This document shows, piece by piece, positions 48,986 to 59,816 of a stretch of 64,000 bases of DNA. Under the pieces are notes generated by a model, which saw nothing but the letters and a program-made list of their open reading frames with translations, was not told the origin of the DNA and searched no databases. The DNA comes from Pseudomonas sp. 102515 (GTDB taxonomy: Bacteria > Pseudomonadota > Gammaproteobacteria > Pseudomonadales > Pseudomonadaceae). The position numbers were made by a program, and so were the translations under genes. How positions within the stretch are numbered: position 1 is the first letter of the stretch; each line of letters begins with the position of its first letter. The stretch covers positions 434,001 to 498,000 of the forward strand of contig NZ_JAVHTY010000002.1 in NCBI RefSeq assembly GCF_031085165.1. The letters run 5' to 3'.

Positions 48986-50140
48986 TTGACTTCTGCCCCT
49001 CACTGGATCCGCGACGACGCGGCGCTGGCCGCCCTCTGCGCGCGTTGCCAGACCCTGCCCTTCATCGCCCTCGACACCGAATTCATGCGGGTCGACACCT
49101 TCTATCCCAAGGCCGGCCTGATCCAGATCGGCGACGGCCAGCAGGCCTACCTGGTCGATCCCCTGTGCATCGGCGACTGGACACCCTTCGCCGCGCTGCT
49201 GGAAGACCCGGCCGTGGTCAAGGTGCTGCACGCCTGCAGCGAAGACCTGGAGGTATTGCTGCGCCTGACCGGCAGCCTGCCGCAGCCGCTGTACGACACC
49301 CAGCTGGCGGCGGCCTATCTGGGGCTGGCCCATTCCATGGGTTATTCGCGGCTGGTCGCCGAAGTGCTCAAGATCGACATCCCCAAAGACGAGACCCGCT
49401 CCGACTGGCTGCAACGCCCCCTGACGCCGCTGCAGGAGCGTTATGCGGCGGCCGACGTGACCTATCTGGTCGACGTCTATCTCTATCTCGACGCGCGCCT
49501 GGATGACCAGCGGCGTGCCTGGCTGCTGGAGGACGGTGCCGAGCTGGTGGCCAATCTGCGGCGGGTCAGCGATCCCTGGGGAGCCTACCGCGAGGTCAAG
49601 CTGGCCTGGCGCCTGTCGCGCCAGCAGCTGGCGGTGCTGCGGGTGCTCTGCCACTGGCGCGAGGTCAAGGCCCGCGAGCGCGACCAGCCGCGCAACCATG
49701 TCCTGCGCGAACGCTCGCTATGGCCGCTGGCGCGTTTCCAACCGACCGACAAGCAGGCCCTGGCGCGCATCGACGACATGCACCCGCGTACCGTGCGCCA
49801 GGATGGCGATACCCTGCTGGCGCTGCTCGCCGAAGGCGCGGCCACCCCGGCTGACCGGTGGCCGGAGCTGCAGGCCGGACCCTTGCCCCATGAGGCGTCG
49901 CCGTTGCTCAAGGCCTTGCGCGCCATCGGTGAACGGGATGCCGAGGCCCTGGGCATGGCGCCGGAACTGATGCTGCGCAAGAAGGTACTCGAAGCCCTGC
50001 TGCTCACCGGCTGGCCCGATGGCGACTACCAGCTGCCGGCGAACCTGCGCGGTTGGCGTCGCGAGCGCTTCGGCCAGGCCCTTCTCGATCACCTGCAGGC
50101 GCAACGCACCCCGCCGGCGCCCCTGGAAGACACCCCATGA
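48986..50140 (+). CDS. rnd: Ribonuclease D
   Basis: 3'-5' exoribonuclease for tRNA maturation, 384 residues. DEDD exonuclease residues: [13 protein letters not shown] and [13 protein letters not shown] blocks, and [13 protein letters not shown]; then HRDC domains. The start is TTG 48986 with GGAG seven bases upstream; the frame is open much further upstream, but that stretch contains the divergent promoter region and is not family-like. First of rnd-ycgL-dehydrogenase, which overlap by 4 bases each. Confidence 0.93.
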   Translation: MTSAPHWIRDDAALAALCARCQTLPFIALDTEFMRVDTFYPKAGLIQIGDGQQAYLVDPLCIGDWTPFAALLEDPAVVKVLHACSEDLEVLLRLTGSLPQPLYDTQLAAAYLGLAHSMGYSRLVAEVLKIDIPKDETRSDWLQRPLTPLQERYAAADVTYLVDVYLYLDARLDDQRRAWLLEDGAELVANLRRVSDPWGAYREVKLAWRLSRQQLAVLRVLCHWREVKARERDQPRNHVLRERSLWPLARFQPTDKQALARIDDMHPRTVRQDGDTLLALLAEGAATPADRWPELQAGPLPHEASPLLKALRAIGERDAEALGMAPELMLRKKVLEALLLTGWPDGDYQLPANLRGWRRERFGQALLDHLQAQRTPPAPLEDTP

Positions 50141-50439
50141 AACTGCTCTGCTCCATCTACCGCAGCCCGCGCAAGCCGGAAATGTACCTCTATGTCGACA
50201 AGCTCAAGGGCCTGAAACCTGTCCCCGAGGGGCTGCTCACGGCCTTCGGCCCCCCGGCGCTGGCCTTCGAGTTCGTGCTGACCCCTGAGCGCAAGCTGGC
50301 ACGGGAAGATGTCGCCAAGGTCCTCGAGAACATCGCCAAGCAGGGCTATCACCTGCAGATGCCGCCGCCGGAGCTGGAGCGTGATGACTACCTCGAGCAC
50401 CTGCCCGAAGAACTGCTGCGTCTCAACGATCCGCTATGA
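50137..50439 (+). CDS. YcgL domain-containing protein
   Basis: 100 residues, UPF0745/YcgL family: [31 protein letters not shown] and the GYHLQMPPP segment. Overlaps rnd and the next gene by 4 bases each. Function unknown; often found next to rnd in gammaproteobacteria. Confidence 0.93.
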   Translation: MKLLCSIYRSPRKPEMYLYVDKLKGLKPVPEGLLTAFGPPALAFEFVLTPERKLAREDVAKVLENIAKQGYHLQMPPPELERDDYLEHLPEELLRLNDPL

Positions 50440-51377
50440 CCGCCGTCCTGCTGCTGGAAGACGCGCCGACCGGCTATGCCGACGCCTGGCGCCAGTGGGC
50501 GCCCGAGCTGGACCTGCAGGTGCCGGCGGACCCGGCCGCGGCCGTGCGTCTGGCGCAGCAGCCCTGCTACTGGCTCGGCCAGCCCGATCGCGCCGCGGCC
50601 CTGTTGCGCCAGGGCGTCAAGCCGCTCTGGCTGCAATCCACCTGGGCCGGCTACGCACCGCTGCTCGCGGCGGATCTGCCCCGCGACTATCGCTTCAGCA
50701 GAGCGGTGGGCTTGTTCGGCCAGAGCATCGGCGAATACGTCCTGACCTATCTGCTGCAGTTTGAGCGCCAGGTGGCTGCGCGGCAGCTCAGTCAGCAGGA
50801 AGGACGCTGGGATACCCGGGCGCCCGGCACCCTGGCCGGGCGGCGCCTGTTGCTGGTCGGGGCAGGAGACATCGGCCAGGACATCGCCCGCCTGTTCGCG
50901 CCGTTCGGCATGATCCTCACCGGCGTCGCCCGCAGCGCACGAACCTTGCCTGGCTTTGCCCGGGTGGTGCCGCTCGCGGAGCTACGCCAGGCGGCGCGGG
51001 ATGCCGACTTCGTGGTCAATCTGTTGCCGGACAGCGCCAGCACCCGGGATCTCTACGACGCGGCCTTCTTCGCCGCCTTGCCTGCAGGTGCCTTGTTCAT
51101 CAATGCCGGACGCGGCACCAGCGTGGTCGACGCCGAGCTGATCGCCGCGTTGGAGAGCGGGCAGCTGGCCGGGGCGGTGCTGGACGTGTTCCGCCAGGAG
51201 CCGCTGCCGGCCGGGCATCCCTTCTGGCAGACGCCCAACCTGCAGCTCACCGCCCATGTCGCCGGACCCACGCCGCCCGCGGCGGCTGTCCGGTTGTTCC
51301 TCGACAATCTCCAGCGCCTGCGACAGGGGCAACCCCTGAGCGGCGCCGTCGAGCTCGCCGCTCAGCCGAAGGTGTAG
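50436..51377 (+). CDS. D-2-hydroxyacid dehydrogenase (glyoxylate/hydroxypyruvate reductase-like)
   Basis: 313 residues. NAD(P)-binding fold with [14 protein letters not shown], followed by [18 protein letters not shown] (the conserved arginine) and DVFRQEPLP (the glutamate); the catalytic histidine is in TAHVAG. The N-terminal part is shorter and more diverged than PdxB or SerA. Closest to the GhrA type; the substrate is not certain. Converges on the nitroreductase gene with a 16-bp overlap. Confidence 0.9.
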   Translation: MTAVLLLEDAPTGYADAWRQWAPELDLQVPADPAAAVRLAQQPCYWLGQPDRAAALLRQGVKPLWLQSTWAGYAPLLAADLPRDYRFSRAVGLFGQSIGEYVLTYLLQFERQVAARQLSQQEGRWDTRAPGTLAGRRLLLVGAGDIGQDIARLFAPFGMILTGVARSARTLPGFARVVPLAELRQAARDADFVVNLLPDSASTRDLYDAAFFAALPAGALFINAGRGTSVVDAELIAALESGQLAGAVLDVFRQEPLPAGHPFWQTPNLQLTAHVAGPTPPAAAVRLFLDNLQRLRQGQPLSGAVELAAQPKV

Positions 51378-51958
51378 GGGCCGGCCACCGCCAGCTCCTC
51401 GACGGTCAGGCGTGGGCTGGGCAGCTCGCGCCCCTGCAGGGACTCCGGCAGGCTGGCCTTGTCGCCCAGCTTGCCGATGGCCACCGCCAGTTCGACCTTG
51501 AAGGCCGCCGGCACCTTGAGTTCCCGCTGGATGCCTTCGCGGTCGATCCCGGCCATGCCGTGGGCGTGCCAGCCGGCGTTGGTCGCCTGCAGCGCGAGGT
51601 AGGCCCAGGCCGCACCGGCGTCGAAGCTGTGGCTGGGGAAGGGGACCTCCTCACCGCTGCTGGCGCGCAGCAGGGTGGTCTTCGACAGGATGATCACCAG
51701 GGCCGAGGCGTGTTGTGCCCAGCCGCGGTTGAATTCGGCCAGCAGACTCAGGAACAGCTCCCAGTGGGCATCGCCGCGCCGTGCATAGAGAAAGCGCCAG
51801 GGCTGGGCATTGAAGGCGGAGGGCGCCCAGCGCGCGGCCTCGATGAAGCCGAGCAGGGTCTCTTCCTCGATGGCGACCGGTTCGAAGGCGCGCGGCGACC
51901 AGCGCTGCACGAACTGGGGATCGACGGGATACTGGGGCGTACGGCTGGTGCTGGTCAT
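51362..51958 (-). CDS. Nitroreductase family protein
   Basis: 198 residues. FMN-binding segments [26 protein letters not shown] and the C-terminal AVAIGKLGD (GK near the FMN phosphate). ATG 51958 ([13 protein letters not shown]) is chosen; an upstream in-frame extension to 52057 lacks family similarity. The 3' end overlaps the dehydrogenase gene on the other strand by 16 bp. Confidence 0.92.
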   Translation of the reverse strand: MTSTSRTPQYPVDPQFVQRWSPRAFEPVAIEEETLLGFIEAARWAPSAFNAQPWRFLYARRGDAHWELFLSLLAEFNRGWAQHASALVIILSKTTLLRASSGEEVPFPSHSFDAGAAWAYLALQATNAGWHAHGMAGIDREGIQRELKVPAAFKVELAVAIGKLGDKASLPESLQGRELPSPRLTVEELAVAGPYTFG

Positions 51959-52095
51959 GGCTTCACCACGGGAGGAAAGGGGAGTCCGGCACGGTAATCC
52001 GGTCGGGCGGAGTCGACAAGGGCGCGAACGGTGCTTGGCGCTCGCGGCGTGCGGCACTAGACTGCGCGCCCCCTTTCCTTGCCACGATCTCTGCC

Positions 52096-52545
52096 ATGGC
52101 CGCCATCACCCAGCCGTTCTGGAAGCGCAAGACCCTCGATCAGCTCGATGCCCAGGAATGGGAGTCGCTGTGCGACGGCTGTGGCCTGTGCTGCCTGCAG
52201 AAACTCGAAGACGAGGACGACGGCGCCGTCTACTACACGCGCATCGCCTGCAAGCTGCTGGATCTCAAGACCTGTCAGTGCAGCCGCTACGCCGAGCGTA
52301 CCCGCTTCGTCCCCGACTGCATCCAGCTCACCCCGGCCCAGGCGGATCAGTTCGCCTGGCTGCCGCCGACCTGCGGCTATCGCCTGGTGGCCGAAGGCAA
52401 GGATCTGCCAGAGTGGCACCCGCTGATCTGCGACGACCGCGAGGCGGTGCACAAGGCCGGCATCTCCCAGTCCGGCCGCATGCTCAGCGAGACCCAGGTC
52501 GCCGAAGACGACTGGGAAGACTATCTGATCTTCCGCGCGGGCTGA
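52096..52545 (+). CDS. YcgN family cysteine-cluster protein (UPF0260)
   Basis: 149 residues. Cysteines in [27 protein letters not shown] and PPTCGYR make the YkgJ/YcgN-type metal site. Function unknown. Commonly near rnd and ycgL in gammaproteobacteria, as here. Confidence 0.93.
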   Translation: MAAITQPFWKRKTLDQLDAQEWESLCDGCGLCCLQKLEDEDDGAVYYTRIACKLLDLKTCQCSRYAERTRFVPDCIQLTPAQADQFAWLPPTCGYRLVAEGKDLPEWHPLICDDREAVHKAGISQSGRMLSETQVAEDDWEDYLIFRAG

Positions 52546-52553
52546 TCGCGGCT

Positions 52554-53533
<980 letters not shown>

Positions 53534-53537
<4 letters not shown>

Positions 53538-54517
53538 GCCGGGGCGTCCTCCGCCTGCAGCCAGCAGGCGCTCAGGTGATCGGGGATGTCCGTCGGCAGC
53601 AGCGCGGGGCGCGTCTCGCAGCGCTCATGGCGCCGACTGCAACGATCCTTGAAGCTGCAGCCGCCGGGCAACTGGGCCAGGTTGGGCACCTGTCCAGGGA
53701 TGCTGGCCAGGTCGCTGCCCGGCACCGCCTTTTCCGGCAGGCAGGCCATCAGGCCCTGGGTATAGGGATGCCGGGGTGCCTGCATGACCGCCGCGGTAGC
53801 CCCCTGTTCGACGATGCCGCCGGCGTACATCACATAGACGCGGTCGCAGAATTGCGAGACCAGGGCCATGTCATGGGTGATCAGCAGGATGGCGGTGCCC
53901 CGGGCCCGTGCCTTTTCGCGCAGCAGGAGCAGCACCTGGCGCTGCACCGTGACGTCCAGCGCGGTGGTCGGCTCATCGGCGATCAGCAGCTGCGGATCGC
54001 AGGAGAAGGCCAGGGCGATCATGATGCGCTGGCGCATGCCGCCGGACAGCTCGAAGGGATAGCGTTCGAGGATCTGCTCGGGATCGGCGATGTGCATGTC
54101 CTTGAGCGATTCGATCGCCTTGGCGCGGGCCTGGGCGGCATCCAGCGTGGTATGGCGGCGAATCACGTCGAGCAGCTGGCGACCGATGCGCCGCGTCGGA
54201 TTGAGCGCGGTCATCGGCTCCTGGAAGATCATCGCCGCCTCGCGGCCGCGCACTTCCATCAGCTGGCGCTCGCTCAAGGCGAGCATGTCGTGGCCCACCA
54301 GGTTGACGCTGCCGGCGGTGACCCGGTAGCTGCCGGGGGGCAAGAGGCCGAGGGTGAGCATGGCCGTGACCGACTTGCCCGAGCCCGACTCGCCCACCAC
54401 GCCGACGATCTCGCCGGGGGCCACGCTCAGGCTGACGCCGTTGAGCGCCTTGGCGCTGCTGCGAAAGCCGGGGAATTCCAGATTCAGCTGGTCGATGTGC
54501 AGAACGGGCTGGCCCAT
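53534..54517 (-). CDS. Peptide ABC transporter ATP-binding protein (DdpD/DppD-like)
   Basis: 327 residues. Walker A GESGSGKSVT, LSGGMRQRIMIALA, ADEPTTALD; C-terminal domain with GCSFKDRCSRRHERCE. ATG 54517 (MGQPVLHIDQLNLEF) is preferred, with AAAGGG 8 bases upstream; the frame continues 15 codons further into the permease gene. The second ATPase of the pair typical of Dpp/Opp/Ddp transporters. Confidence 0.93.
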
Positions 54518-54518
54518 G

Positions 54519-55394
54519 TCATTTGCCCTTTTGGCGAGGATCGAGCAGATCGCGGATGCCATCGCCCAGCAGGTTGAAACCGATGGCGGTGACCAGGATC
54601 GCCAGACCCGGGAAGGTCGAGTACCACCACTGGTCGAGGATGAAGTTGCGACCGCTGGCGACCATCACGCCCCATTCCGCGGTGGGCGGCTGGGCACCGA
54701 GGCCGATGAAGCCCAGCGCCGAGGCCATGAGGATGGCGTTGCCGATGTCCAGGCTGAATTGCACCAGCAGCGGCGGCATGGCGTTGCGTGCCACGTGCCA
54801 GTGCACCAGGTGCCATTTGCCGGCGCCGAAGGTACGCGCTGCCTGGACGTAGGCCAGCTGACGGATGCTCAGGGTCTGGCCGCGCGCCAGGCGGACATAG
54901 AAGGGGATGCGTACCAGGGTGATGGCCAGCATGGCGTTGAACAGGCTCGGCCCGAGGGCAGCGGCCAGGGCCATGATCAGCACCAGCGAAGGCACCGAGA
55001 GGATGATGTCCATCAGGCGCATCATCAGACGATCGAAGGCACCGCCGACGATGCCCGACAGGCAGCCGAGCAGGCCGCCGCTGGCGCAGGCGGCGAAGGC
55101 CACGAACAGGCCGACGCCCACCGACTGGCGGCTGCCGTAGATCACCCGGCTGAGCAGGTCGCGACCCACCTCGTCGGTGCCGAACCAGTGCAGGGCGCTG
55201 GGTGCCTGCAGGCGGGCGGTGAGTTTCAGCGCGTTGGGCTGGTAGGGCGCCAGCCAGGGCGCGGCGACCATGCACAGCAGCACCAGCAGGGTGATCACCA
55301 GCCCCGTGAGCATCAGCGGACTGCGGCGGATGCGCCAGGCCAGCCAGGCGGTCTGCTCGCGCCAGCCGGGGCGCGAAGCGGTCAGGGTCGTCAT
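54519..55394 (-). CDS. Peptide ABC transporter permease (DdpC/DppC-like)
   Basis: 291 residues, about six membrane helices. N-terminal OppC-type region and the permease EAA-like loop (EXXGAxxxxxxxxxLP region: AARTFGAGKWHLVHWHVARN). Ends DGIRDLLDPRQKGK. One base separates it from the gene before. Confidence 0.93.
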   Translation of the reverse strand: MTTLTASRPGWREQTAWLAWRIRRSPLMLTGLVITLLVLLCMVAAPWLAPYQPNALKLTARLQAPSALHWFGTDEVGRDLLSRVIYGSRQSVGVGLFVAFAACASGGLLGCLSGIVGGAFDRLMMRLMDIILSVPSLVLIMALAAALGPSLFNAMLAITLVRIPFYVRLARGQTLSIRQLAYVQAARTFGAGKWHLVHWHVARNAMPPLLVQFSLDIGNAILMASALGFIGLGAQPPTAEWGVMVASGRNFILDQWWYSTFPGLAILVTAIGFNLLGDGIRDLLDPRQKGK

Positions 55395-55395
55395 G

Positions 55396-56412
55396 CTAGT
55401 TCACCTTGCCGATGCGGGGATCGACCAGCCGGTAGAGCAGGTCGATGAAGCGGTTGAGCAGGACGTAGATGAAGGACACCACGATGGCGAAGCCCATGAC
55501 CGCCGGGAAATCCAGCGCCTGGATCGACTTGACCACGTAGGCGCCCATGCCCGGCCAGGCGAATACGGTTTCGGTGAGCACCGCGCCATAGAGCAGGTCG
55601 CCCAGGGCCAGGCCGATCACCGTGATGGAGGGAATCAGCGCGTTGGGCAGCGCGTGGCGCAGCACCACGGTGGCCTGCGACAGGCCATAGGCGCGGGCGG
55701 TGCGGATATAGTCCTCGCCCAGCTGTTCGAGCATGGCGCTGCGGATCTGCCGGGTGATGACGCCCAGGTTGACGAAGGCCAGGGTCACCGCCGGCAGCAG
55801 CAGGTGCTTGGCCGCACTGACGAAGCCGGTGAGATCGCCCGCCAGCAGGGTATCGATCAGATAGAAGCCGGTCACCGCTGGCGGTGGCGTCAGCCCCTGG
55901 TCCAGGCGCCCGCCGCCCGGCAGCCAGCCGAGGTGCCCGTAGAACAGCACGATCAGCCCCAGGCCCAGCCAGAAGGCCGGGGTGGAGATGCCGGCCACCG
56001 CCAGGGTACGGCTGAGGTGATCGATCCAGCGGTTGTTGTAGACCGCCGAGAGCACGCCCAGCGGCACGCCAATGAGGATCGACAGCAGCAGCGCCGCCAG
56101 GGCCAGCTCCAGGGTGGCCGGAAAGAACAGCTGCAGGTCTTCCAGGACCGGGCGGTGGGTGCGGATCGACTGGCCCAGATCGCCCTGGAACAGGTCCCCC
56201 ATGTAGCGGAAGTATTGCTGGTAGAGCGGCAGGTCGAGGCCCAGCTGCTGACGGATACCGGCGACGATTTCGTCACTGGCACGCTCGCCGGCGATCAGCC
56301 GCGCCGGATCGCCCGGGATCAGGTGGGAGATGACGAAGGTGATCAGGGACACCCCGATCACCACGATGAGGATATCGGTCAGCTGCTTGCGCAGCAGATG
56401 GAAGAAGGCCAT
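55396..56412 (-). CDS. Peptide ABC transporter permease (DdpB/DppB-like)
   Basis: 338 residues, six membrane helices. MAFFHLLRKQLTDILIVVIGVS is typical of the OppB/DppB start and HLIPGDPARLIAG is the family signature; the EAA loop is TARAYGLSQATVVLRHALPNA. ATG 56412 is chosen over an in-frame start 13 codons upstream. Confidence 0.93.
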   Translation of the reverse strand: MAFFHLLRKQLTDILIVVIGVSLITFVISHLIPGDPARLIAGERASDEIVAGIRQQLGLDLPLYQQYFRYMGDLFQGDLGQSIRTHRPVLEDLQLFFPATLELALAALLLSILIGVPLGVLSAVYNNRWIDHLSRTLAVAGISTPAFWLGLGLIVLFYGHLGWLPGGGRLDQGLTPPPAVTGFYLIDTLLAGDLTGFVSAAKHLLLPAVTLAFVNLGVITRQIRSAMLEQLGEDYIRTARAYGLSQATVVLRHALPNALIPSITVIGLALGDLLYGAVLTETVFAWPGMGAYVVKSIQALDFPAVMGFAIVVSFIYVLLNRFIDLLYRLVDPRIGKVN

Positions 56413-56460
56413 GGCATACCTCGCGGGGCGGGTGCCGGAGCGCGCCGGCACCCGTCGCCC

Positions 56461-58026
56461 TTACTTGGACATCGCAGCGAAATCGAAGACCTGCTCGAGC
56501 ATGGGGTTGAACACGTACCCCTTGACCGCGGCGCGCATCGGCACCGTGTAGGCCTTCTGGTAGAGGTAGGCGTAGGCGGCGTCGCCCACCACGATCTTCT
56601 GGGCTTCCTGGTACAGCGCCTTGCGCTGGGCCACGTCGCTGACGCTGGCGGCGTCGCGCAGCAGCTGGTCCACCTTGGGGTTGCTGTAGAAGGCGCGGTT
56701 GCCCGCCAGCCCCGCATTGGTGCTGTCGAACCAGAAGTTCATGAACATGTAGGGATCGGCGAAGTCCGGACTCCAGTTGCCGATGGCGACGTCGAAGTCA
56801 CCCTTGCCCAGGCGTTCGCGGAAGGTGGCGTTGGCCAGCTTCTCCATCTTCAGGTTGACGCCGAGGGTGCCCAGGCCGGCCTGCAGGGTCAGGCCGATGG
56901 GCTCCCAAGCCGGGTCCTTGTCCGAGTAGAGGAATTGCAGCTCCCGCACCTTGGGCGCCTTGCCCAGGGCGGCCTGGGCGGCTTCCAGGTCCTGCCTGGG
57001 CATTGGCAGGCTCGGATCATGGCCCCACATGCCGTCCGGGATCGGGCCGTTCATGAGCTTGGCCTTGCCCATGGCGATGCCTTCGACGATGCCCTGGTAG
57101 TCGAGGGAGTCGACCACGGCCTTGCGCGCGTTGACGTCGTTCAGGGGCGCGCGCCTGTTGTTGAGGTAGAGGTAGGTCACCCGCAGCGAGGGGTAGGCGG
57201 TGGTGACGAAGCCGGACTTCTGCGCCAGCGCCTTGACCTGGTCCTCGGGCAGGTCCTCGATGATGTCCAGATCGCCCTGTTCCAGTTGCAGGCGCCGTAC
57301 CGAAGGTTCGGCGATGATGCGGATCACCACCTGCTTGAGCGTGGGTGCCTTGCCGGCGTAGTGCGGGTTGGGCTCCAGGGTCAGCGACTGGCCCTTCTGC
57401 CAGGCGGCCAGGCGATAGGCGCCGGAGCCGGCGGTGTGCCCGGCCAGCCAGGCGTCCACGTCCTTGCCGTGGGTACTGGCCACCTTCGGGTTGATCACGC
57501 TGGCGCCGTCGTGGGCCAGGGCGAAGAGGAAGGGCGCGAAGGGTTTCTGCAGGGTGAATCTGATCGTCTGCGGGTCCACCACGGTGACCGTCATGTCCGC
57601 CGGGAAGATGCTGGACGGGCCCTGCTTGAGCTTCATCAGGCGCTCGACCGAGAACTTGACCGCCTCGGCGGTGACCCCGCTGCCATCGTCGAATTTGTTG
57701 CCGGGCTTGAGGGTGAAGGTCCACACCAGGTTGTCGGGGGAGACGGTCCAGCCGCTGGCCAGGTCGCCCTCGACGTCGGTGCTGCCCTTGCCGTCTTCCA
57801 CCTTGTAGCGCATCAGGCGCTGGTAGGCCGGGTAGGTCACGGTCCAGTCGTTGTTGTCGAAGGTCACGCCCGGATCGACGGTCTGCAGATCCGCAGGCTT
57901 GCCGATGACCAGGGTGTCGGTCGCGGTGGCGGCGCTGGCCGGTTGCCAGGCGCCGAGGCCCAGCAGGGAAACCAGGGCGAGCACGCGGGACGCCGATGAA
58001 ACGTGGGTGCGCGAAGACGAGAACAT
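56461..58026 (-). CDS. Peptide ABC transporter substrate-binding protein (DdpA/DppA-like, family 5)
   Basis: 521 residues with a Sec signal peptide (cleavage near ASAATA). Family 5 solute-binding fold: DLQTVDPGV, FTLKPGNKFDDG, and the conserved VVDSLDYQGI and YLYLNN blocks. By its neighbours it should bind D-Ala-D-Ala or a related murein peptide, but the ligand cannot be read from sequence. Confidence 0.92.
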   Translation of the reverse strand: MFSSSRTHVSSASRVLALVSLLGLGAWQPASAATATDTLVIGKPADLQTVDPGVTFDNNDWTVTYPAYQRLMRYKVEDGKGSTDVEGDLASGWTVSPDNLVWTFTLKPGNKFDDGSGVTAEAVKFSVERLMKLKQGPSSIFPADMTVTVVDPQTIRFTLQKPFAPFLFALAHDGASVINPKVASTHGKDVDAWLAGHTAGSGAYRLAAWQKGQSLTLEPNPHYAGKAPTLKQVVIRIIAEPSVRRLQLEQGDLDIIEDLPEDQVKALAQKSGFVTTAYPSLRVTYLYLNNRRAPLNDVNARKAVVDSLDYQGIVEGIAMGKAKLMNGPIPDGMWGHDPSLPMPRQDLEAAQAALGKAPKVRELQFLYSDKDPAWEPIGLTLQAGLGTLGVNLKMEKLANATFRERLGKGDFDVAIGNWSPDFADPYMFMNFWFDSTNAGLAGNRAFYSNPKVDQLLRDAASVSDVAQRKALYQEAQKIVVGDAAYAYLYQKAYTVPMRAAVKGYVFNPMLEQVFDFAAMSK

Positions 58027-58132
58027 GCCGGTACCTCGGATTGTTTGGGTTTAGGGGTGTTTCGGCAGTGGGCAAGGCGGTCGAGCGAAGGGCTCGCGGC
58101 GCCGGATTCGAATGACCCGGTCGCCGGCAGGA

Positions 58133-58753
58133 TCAGTTCAGCAGGGCGGCAAGCTCCTCCTGGCTGAGATGGTGGTGGTCGATCAAGGCATAGCGGCGGG
58201 CGTCGGGCAATTCGAAGTGCCACCACTCGCTGGGGATGTAGGTGAAGCCGGCGCTCTGCATGATGCCCAGCAGCAGCAGGCGGTTGCGCTGGGCGGCGGT
58301 GGGCAGCGCCGGGTTGAACAGGTGCGACAGCTCGCGCATGTCGTCGAAGCCGGTGCCCATGTCCAGCGGTTCATCGGCCTCGTCGAGCAGGGTCACGTCC
58401 ACGGCCACGCCGCGGCTGTGGTGCGAACCCTGCGCCGGATCGCTCACGTACCGGGCGTCGGGCAGCACCCGCCACAGCAGTTGCTGGGCATAGGGCGGGC
58501 GGTAGGCATCCAGCACCTGCAGGCGCAGACCGGCCTGTTGCGCCAGCGCGCTGGCGCGTTGCAGGCGGGCGGCGGCGTCCCGGTGCAGCAGGCAATGGGC
58601 GTCCTGGTAGAGCACCTTGCCGGCCAGGTTGTCGGCGGTCGCATAGACCAGGTGGATGGCTACGCCGTAGTGGTCGGCGTCGATCTCGACGAGTTCTGGA
58701 TGGTTCACGGTACGGGGTGCTTCCTTGGGGTGAAGAAGAGGGCCAGGGCTCAT
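58133..58753 (-). CDS. ddpX: D-Ala-D-Ala dipeptidase (VanX/DdpX family)
   Basis: Zinc enzyme that splits D-alanyl-D-alanine, 206 residues. Active-site motifs are intact: DAYRPPYAQ (the arginine), GSHHSRGVAVD (zinc His and Asp) and PSEWWHFEL (catalytic Glu and zinc His). The ATG at 58753 overlaps the regulator stop (ATGA); a GTG at 58708 preceded by AAGGAAG would give the shorter product MNHPELVEIDAD and is also possible. No signal peptide, so it acts on imported dipeptide in the cytoplasm. Not itself vancomycin resistance: vanH/vanA-type genes are absent. Confidence 0.93.
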   Translation of the reverse strand: MSPGPLLHPKEAPRTVNHPELVEIDADHYGVAIHLVYATADNLAGKVLYQDAHCLLHRDAAARLQRASALAQQAGLRLQVLDAYRPPYAQQLLWRVLPDARYVSDPAQGSHHSRGVAVDVTLLDEADEPLDMGTGFDDMRELSHLFNPALPTAAQRNRLLLLGIMQSAGFTYIPSEWWHFELPDARRYALIDHHHLSQEELAALLN

Positions 58754-59601
58754 TCGAATTGCCCGAAGCGCTGCTGCAGGGCGCGATTGCTGGCCAGACG
58801 CTGTTCCAGGGCATCGCCCGAGCGATCCGCCACCGCTGACACCAGCAGGTTCAGCAGGCAGGCCAGCGGCGCCAGGGAGTCCCAGAACTGGTCGACTTCC
58901 AGGCGCAGTTGCAGCAGGTCGGCGGGGTAATCCCGCGCCCAGGGGCAGTGGTAGTCCGTGATCAGCGCCATGGGCAGCCTGGCATCACGAGCGCTCTCGC
59001 AGAGCTTGCGAGTGACGCTGGAGTAGGCGCGAAAGTCGGCCACCATCAGGTAGGGCTGGGCGAAGCCGCTGTTGAAGATGTCGGCGTAGGTGCCCGACAG
59101 GCCGTCGACGTAGAAGGCCTTGGGCCGGATGTATTCCAGCAGGCTGTGAAAACTGCCGAGCACCCCGCGGGTGGTCTGGATGCCGGCGATTAACACCGCG
59201 TCCGCGCCGGTCAGCCGCTGGACCACCTGTTCGAACACCGGGCCGCGGGCCAGCTGGTAGACGTCCTCGATGGCGGCGAGCTCGGCGGCCAGGGAACGGT
59301 CCAGGGCGTCGCTGCGTCCGCTCTGCTGGCGAAAGGCACTGAAGCGGTCGGTGATGCGCCAGGCTTCCAGGCCTTCGTCTCTCAGGCTCTGCTTGACGTC
59401 GTCGAGGTTGCGATAGCCCAGGGAGCGCAGCAGCCGGCCCACGGAAATGCCGGTGGTGTTGGTGCGCTGGGCGATGCTGTCGGCCGTCTCGAAGGGCAGC
59501 TTCTCGGGATTGGCCAACAGATAGCCCGCGACGCGTTTGCCGGTGGGGGTGAGGTCGGCGAAGGCGCCTTCGAGGGCTTGGAAGAACAACGGCTTGGTCA
59601 A
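58750..59601 (-). CDS. MurR/RpiR family transcriptional regulator
   Basis: 283 residues: N-terminal RpiR helix-turn-helix (about 15-75; LTPTGKRVAGYLLANPEK, TNTTGISVGRLLRSLGY) and a C-terminal SIS sugar-isomerase-like domain (about 120-260; VLIAGIQTTRGVL, VADFRAYSSVT, ALITDY). It is first in the operon and overlaps ddpX, so it probably controls the D-Ala-D-Ala uptake genes in response to a cell-wall-derived ligand (inference). The start is TTG; no better start exists upstream in frame. Confidence 0.92.
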   Translation of the reverse strand: MTKPLFFQALEGAFADLTPTGKRVAGYLLANPEKLPFETADSIAQRTNTTGISVGRLLRSLGYRNLDDVKQSLRDEGLEAWRITDRFSAFRQQSGRSDALDRSLAAELAAIEDVYQLARGPVFEQVVQRLTGADAVLIAGIQTTRGVLGSFHSLLEYIRPKAFYVDGLSGTYADIFNSGFAQPYLMVADFRAYSSVTRKLCESARDARLPMALITDYHCPWARDYPADLLQLRLEVDQFWDSLAPLACLLNLLVSAVADRSGDALEQRLASNRALQQRFGQFE

Positions 59602-59613
59602 GGTGTAGACCCG

Positions 59614-59663
59614 TAATGTTATCGAGCTGTCATTAACTGCTCCGTTGTTCGAAAGCTAACATT
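59614..59663. repeat. Inverted repeats upstream of the RpiR-type gene
   Basis: TAATG (59614-59618) pairs with CATTA (59631-59635), and AATGTTA (59615-59621) with TAACATT (59657-59663). Possible operators for the adjacent regulator. The rest of the 215-bp gap shows only the hairpin at 59779-59802. Confidence 0.35.
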
Positions 59664-59778
59664 GGTTTTCCGGGCGTCGCAAGGGGCTGCACGCTGGTTG
59701 TCAGCGAGGTGTCGCAAAGCGGGGTTGGGGGTCGTTGCGAGATAAGCCAATCGAGGCGGAATGGCTTGGGAGGAGGGG

Positions 59779-59802
59779 GCGGCGTCCCGGACGAGACGCC
59801 GC
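59779..59802 (-). terminator. Hairpin after the START-like gene
   Basis: 8-bp stem GCGGCGTC / GACGCCGC with an 8-nt loop, 15 bases past the stop at 59817. No T run follows on the minus strand. Confidence 0.35.
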
Positions 59803-59816
59803 GGTACCGCAGGAAG

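Noticed and set aside
58133-58753. Possible vancomycin-resistance gene (VanX homologue)
   Set aside because: No vanH, vanA/B or two-component genes nearby; the peptide transporter and RpiR gene point to D-Ala-D-Ala use, and Gram-negatives are intrinsically insensitive.
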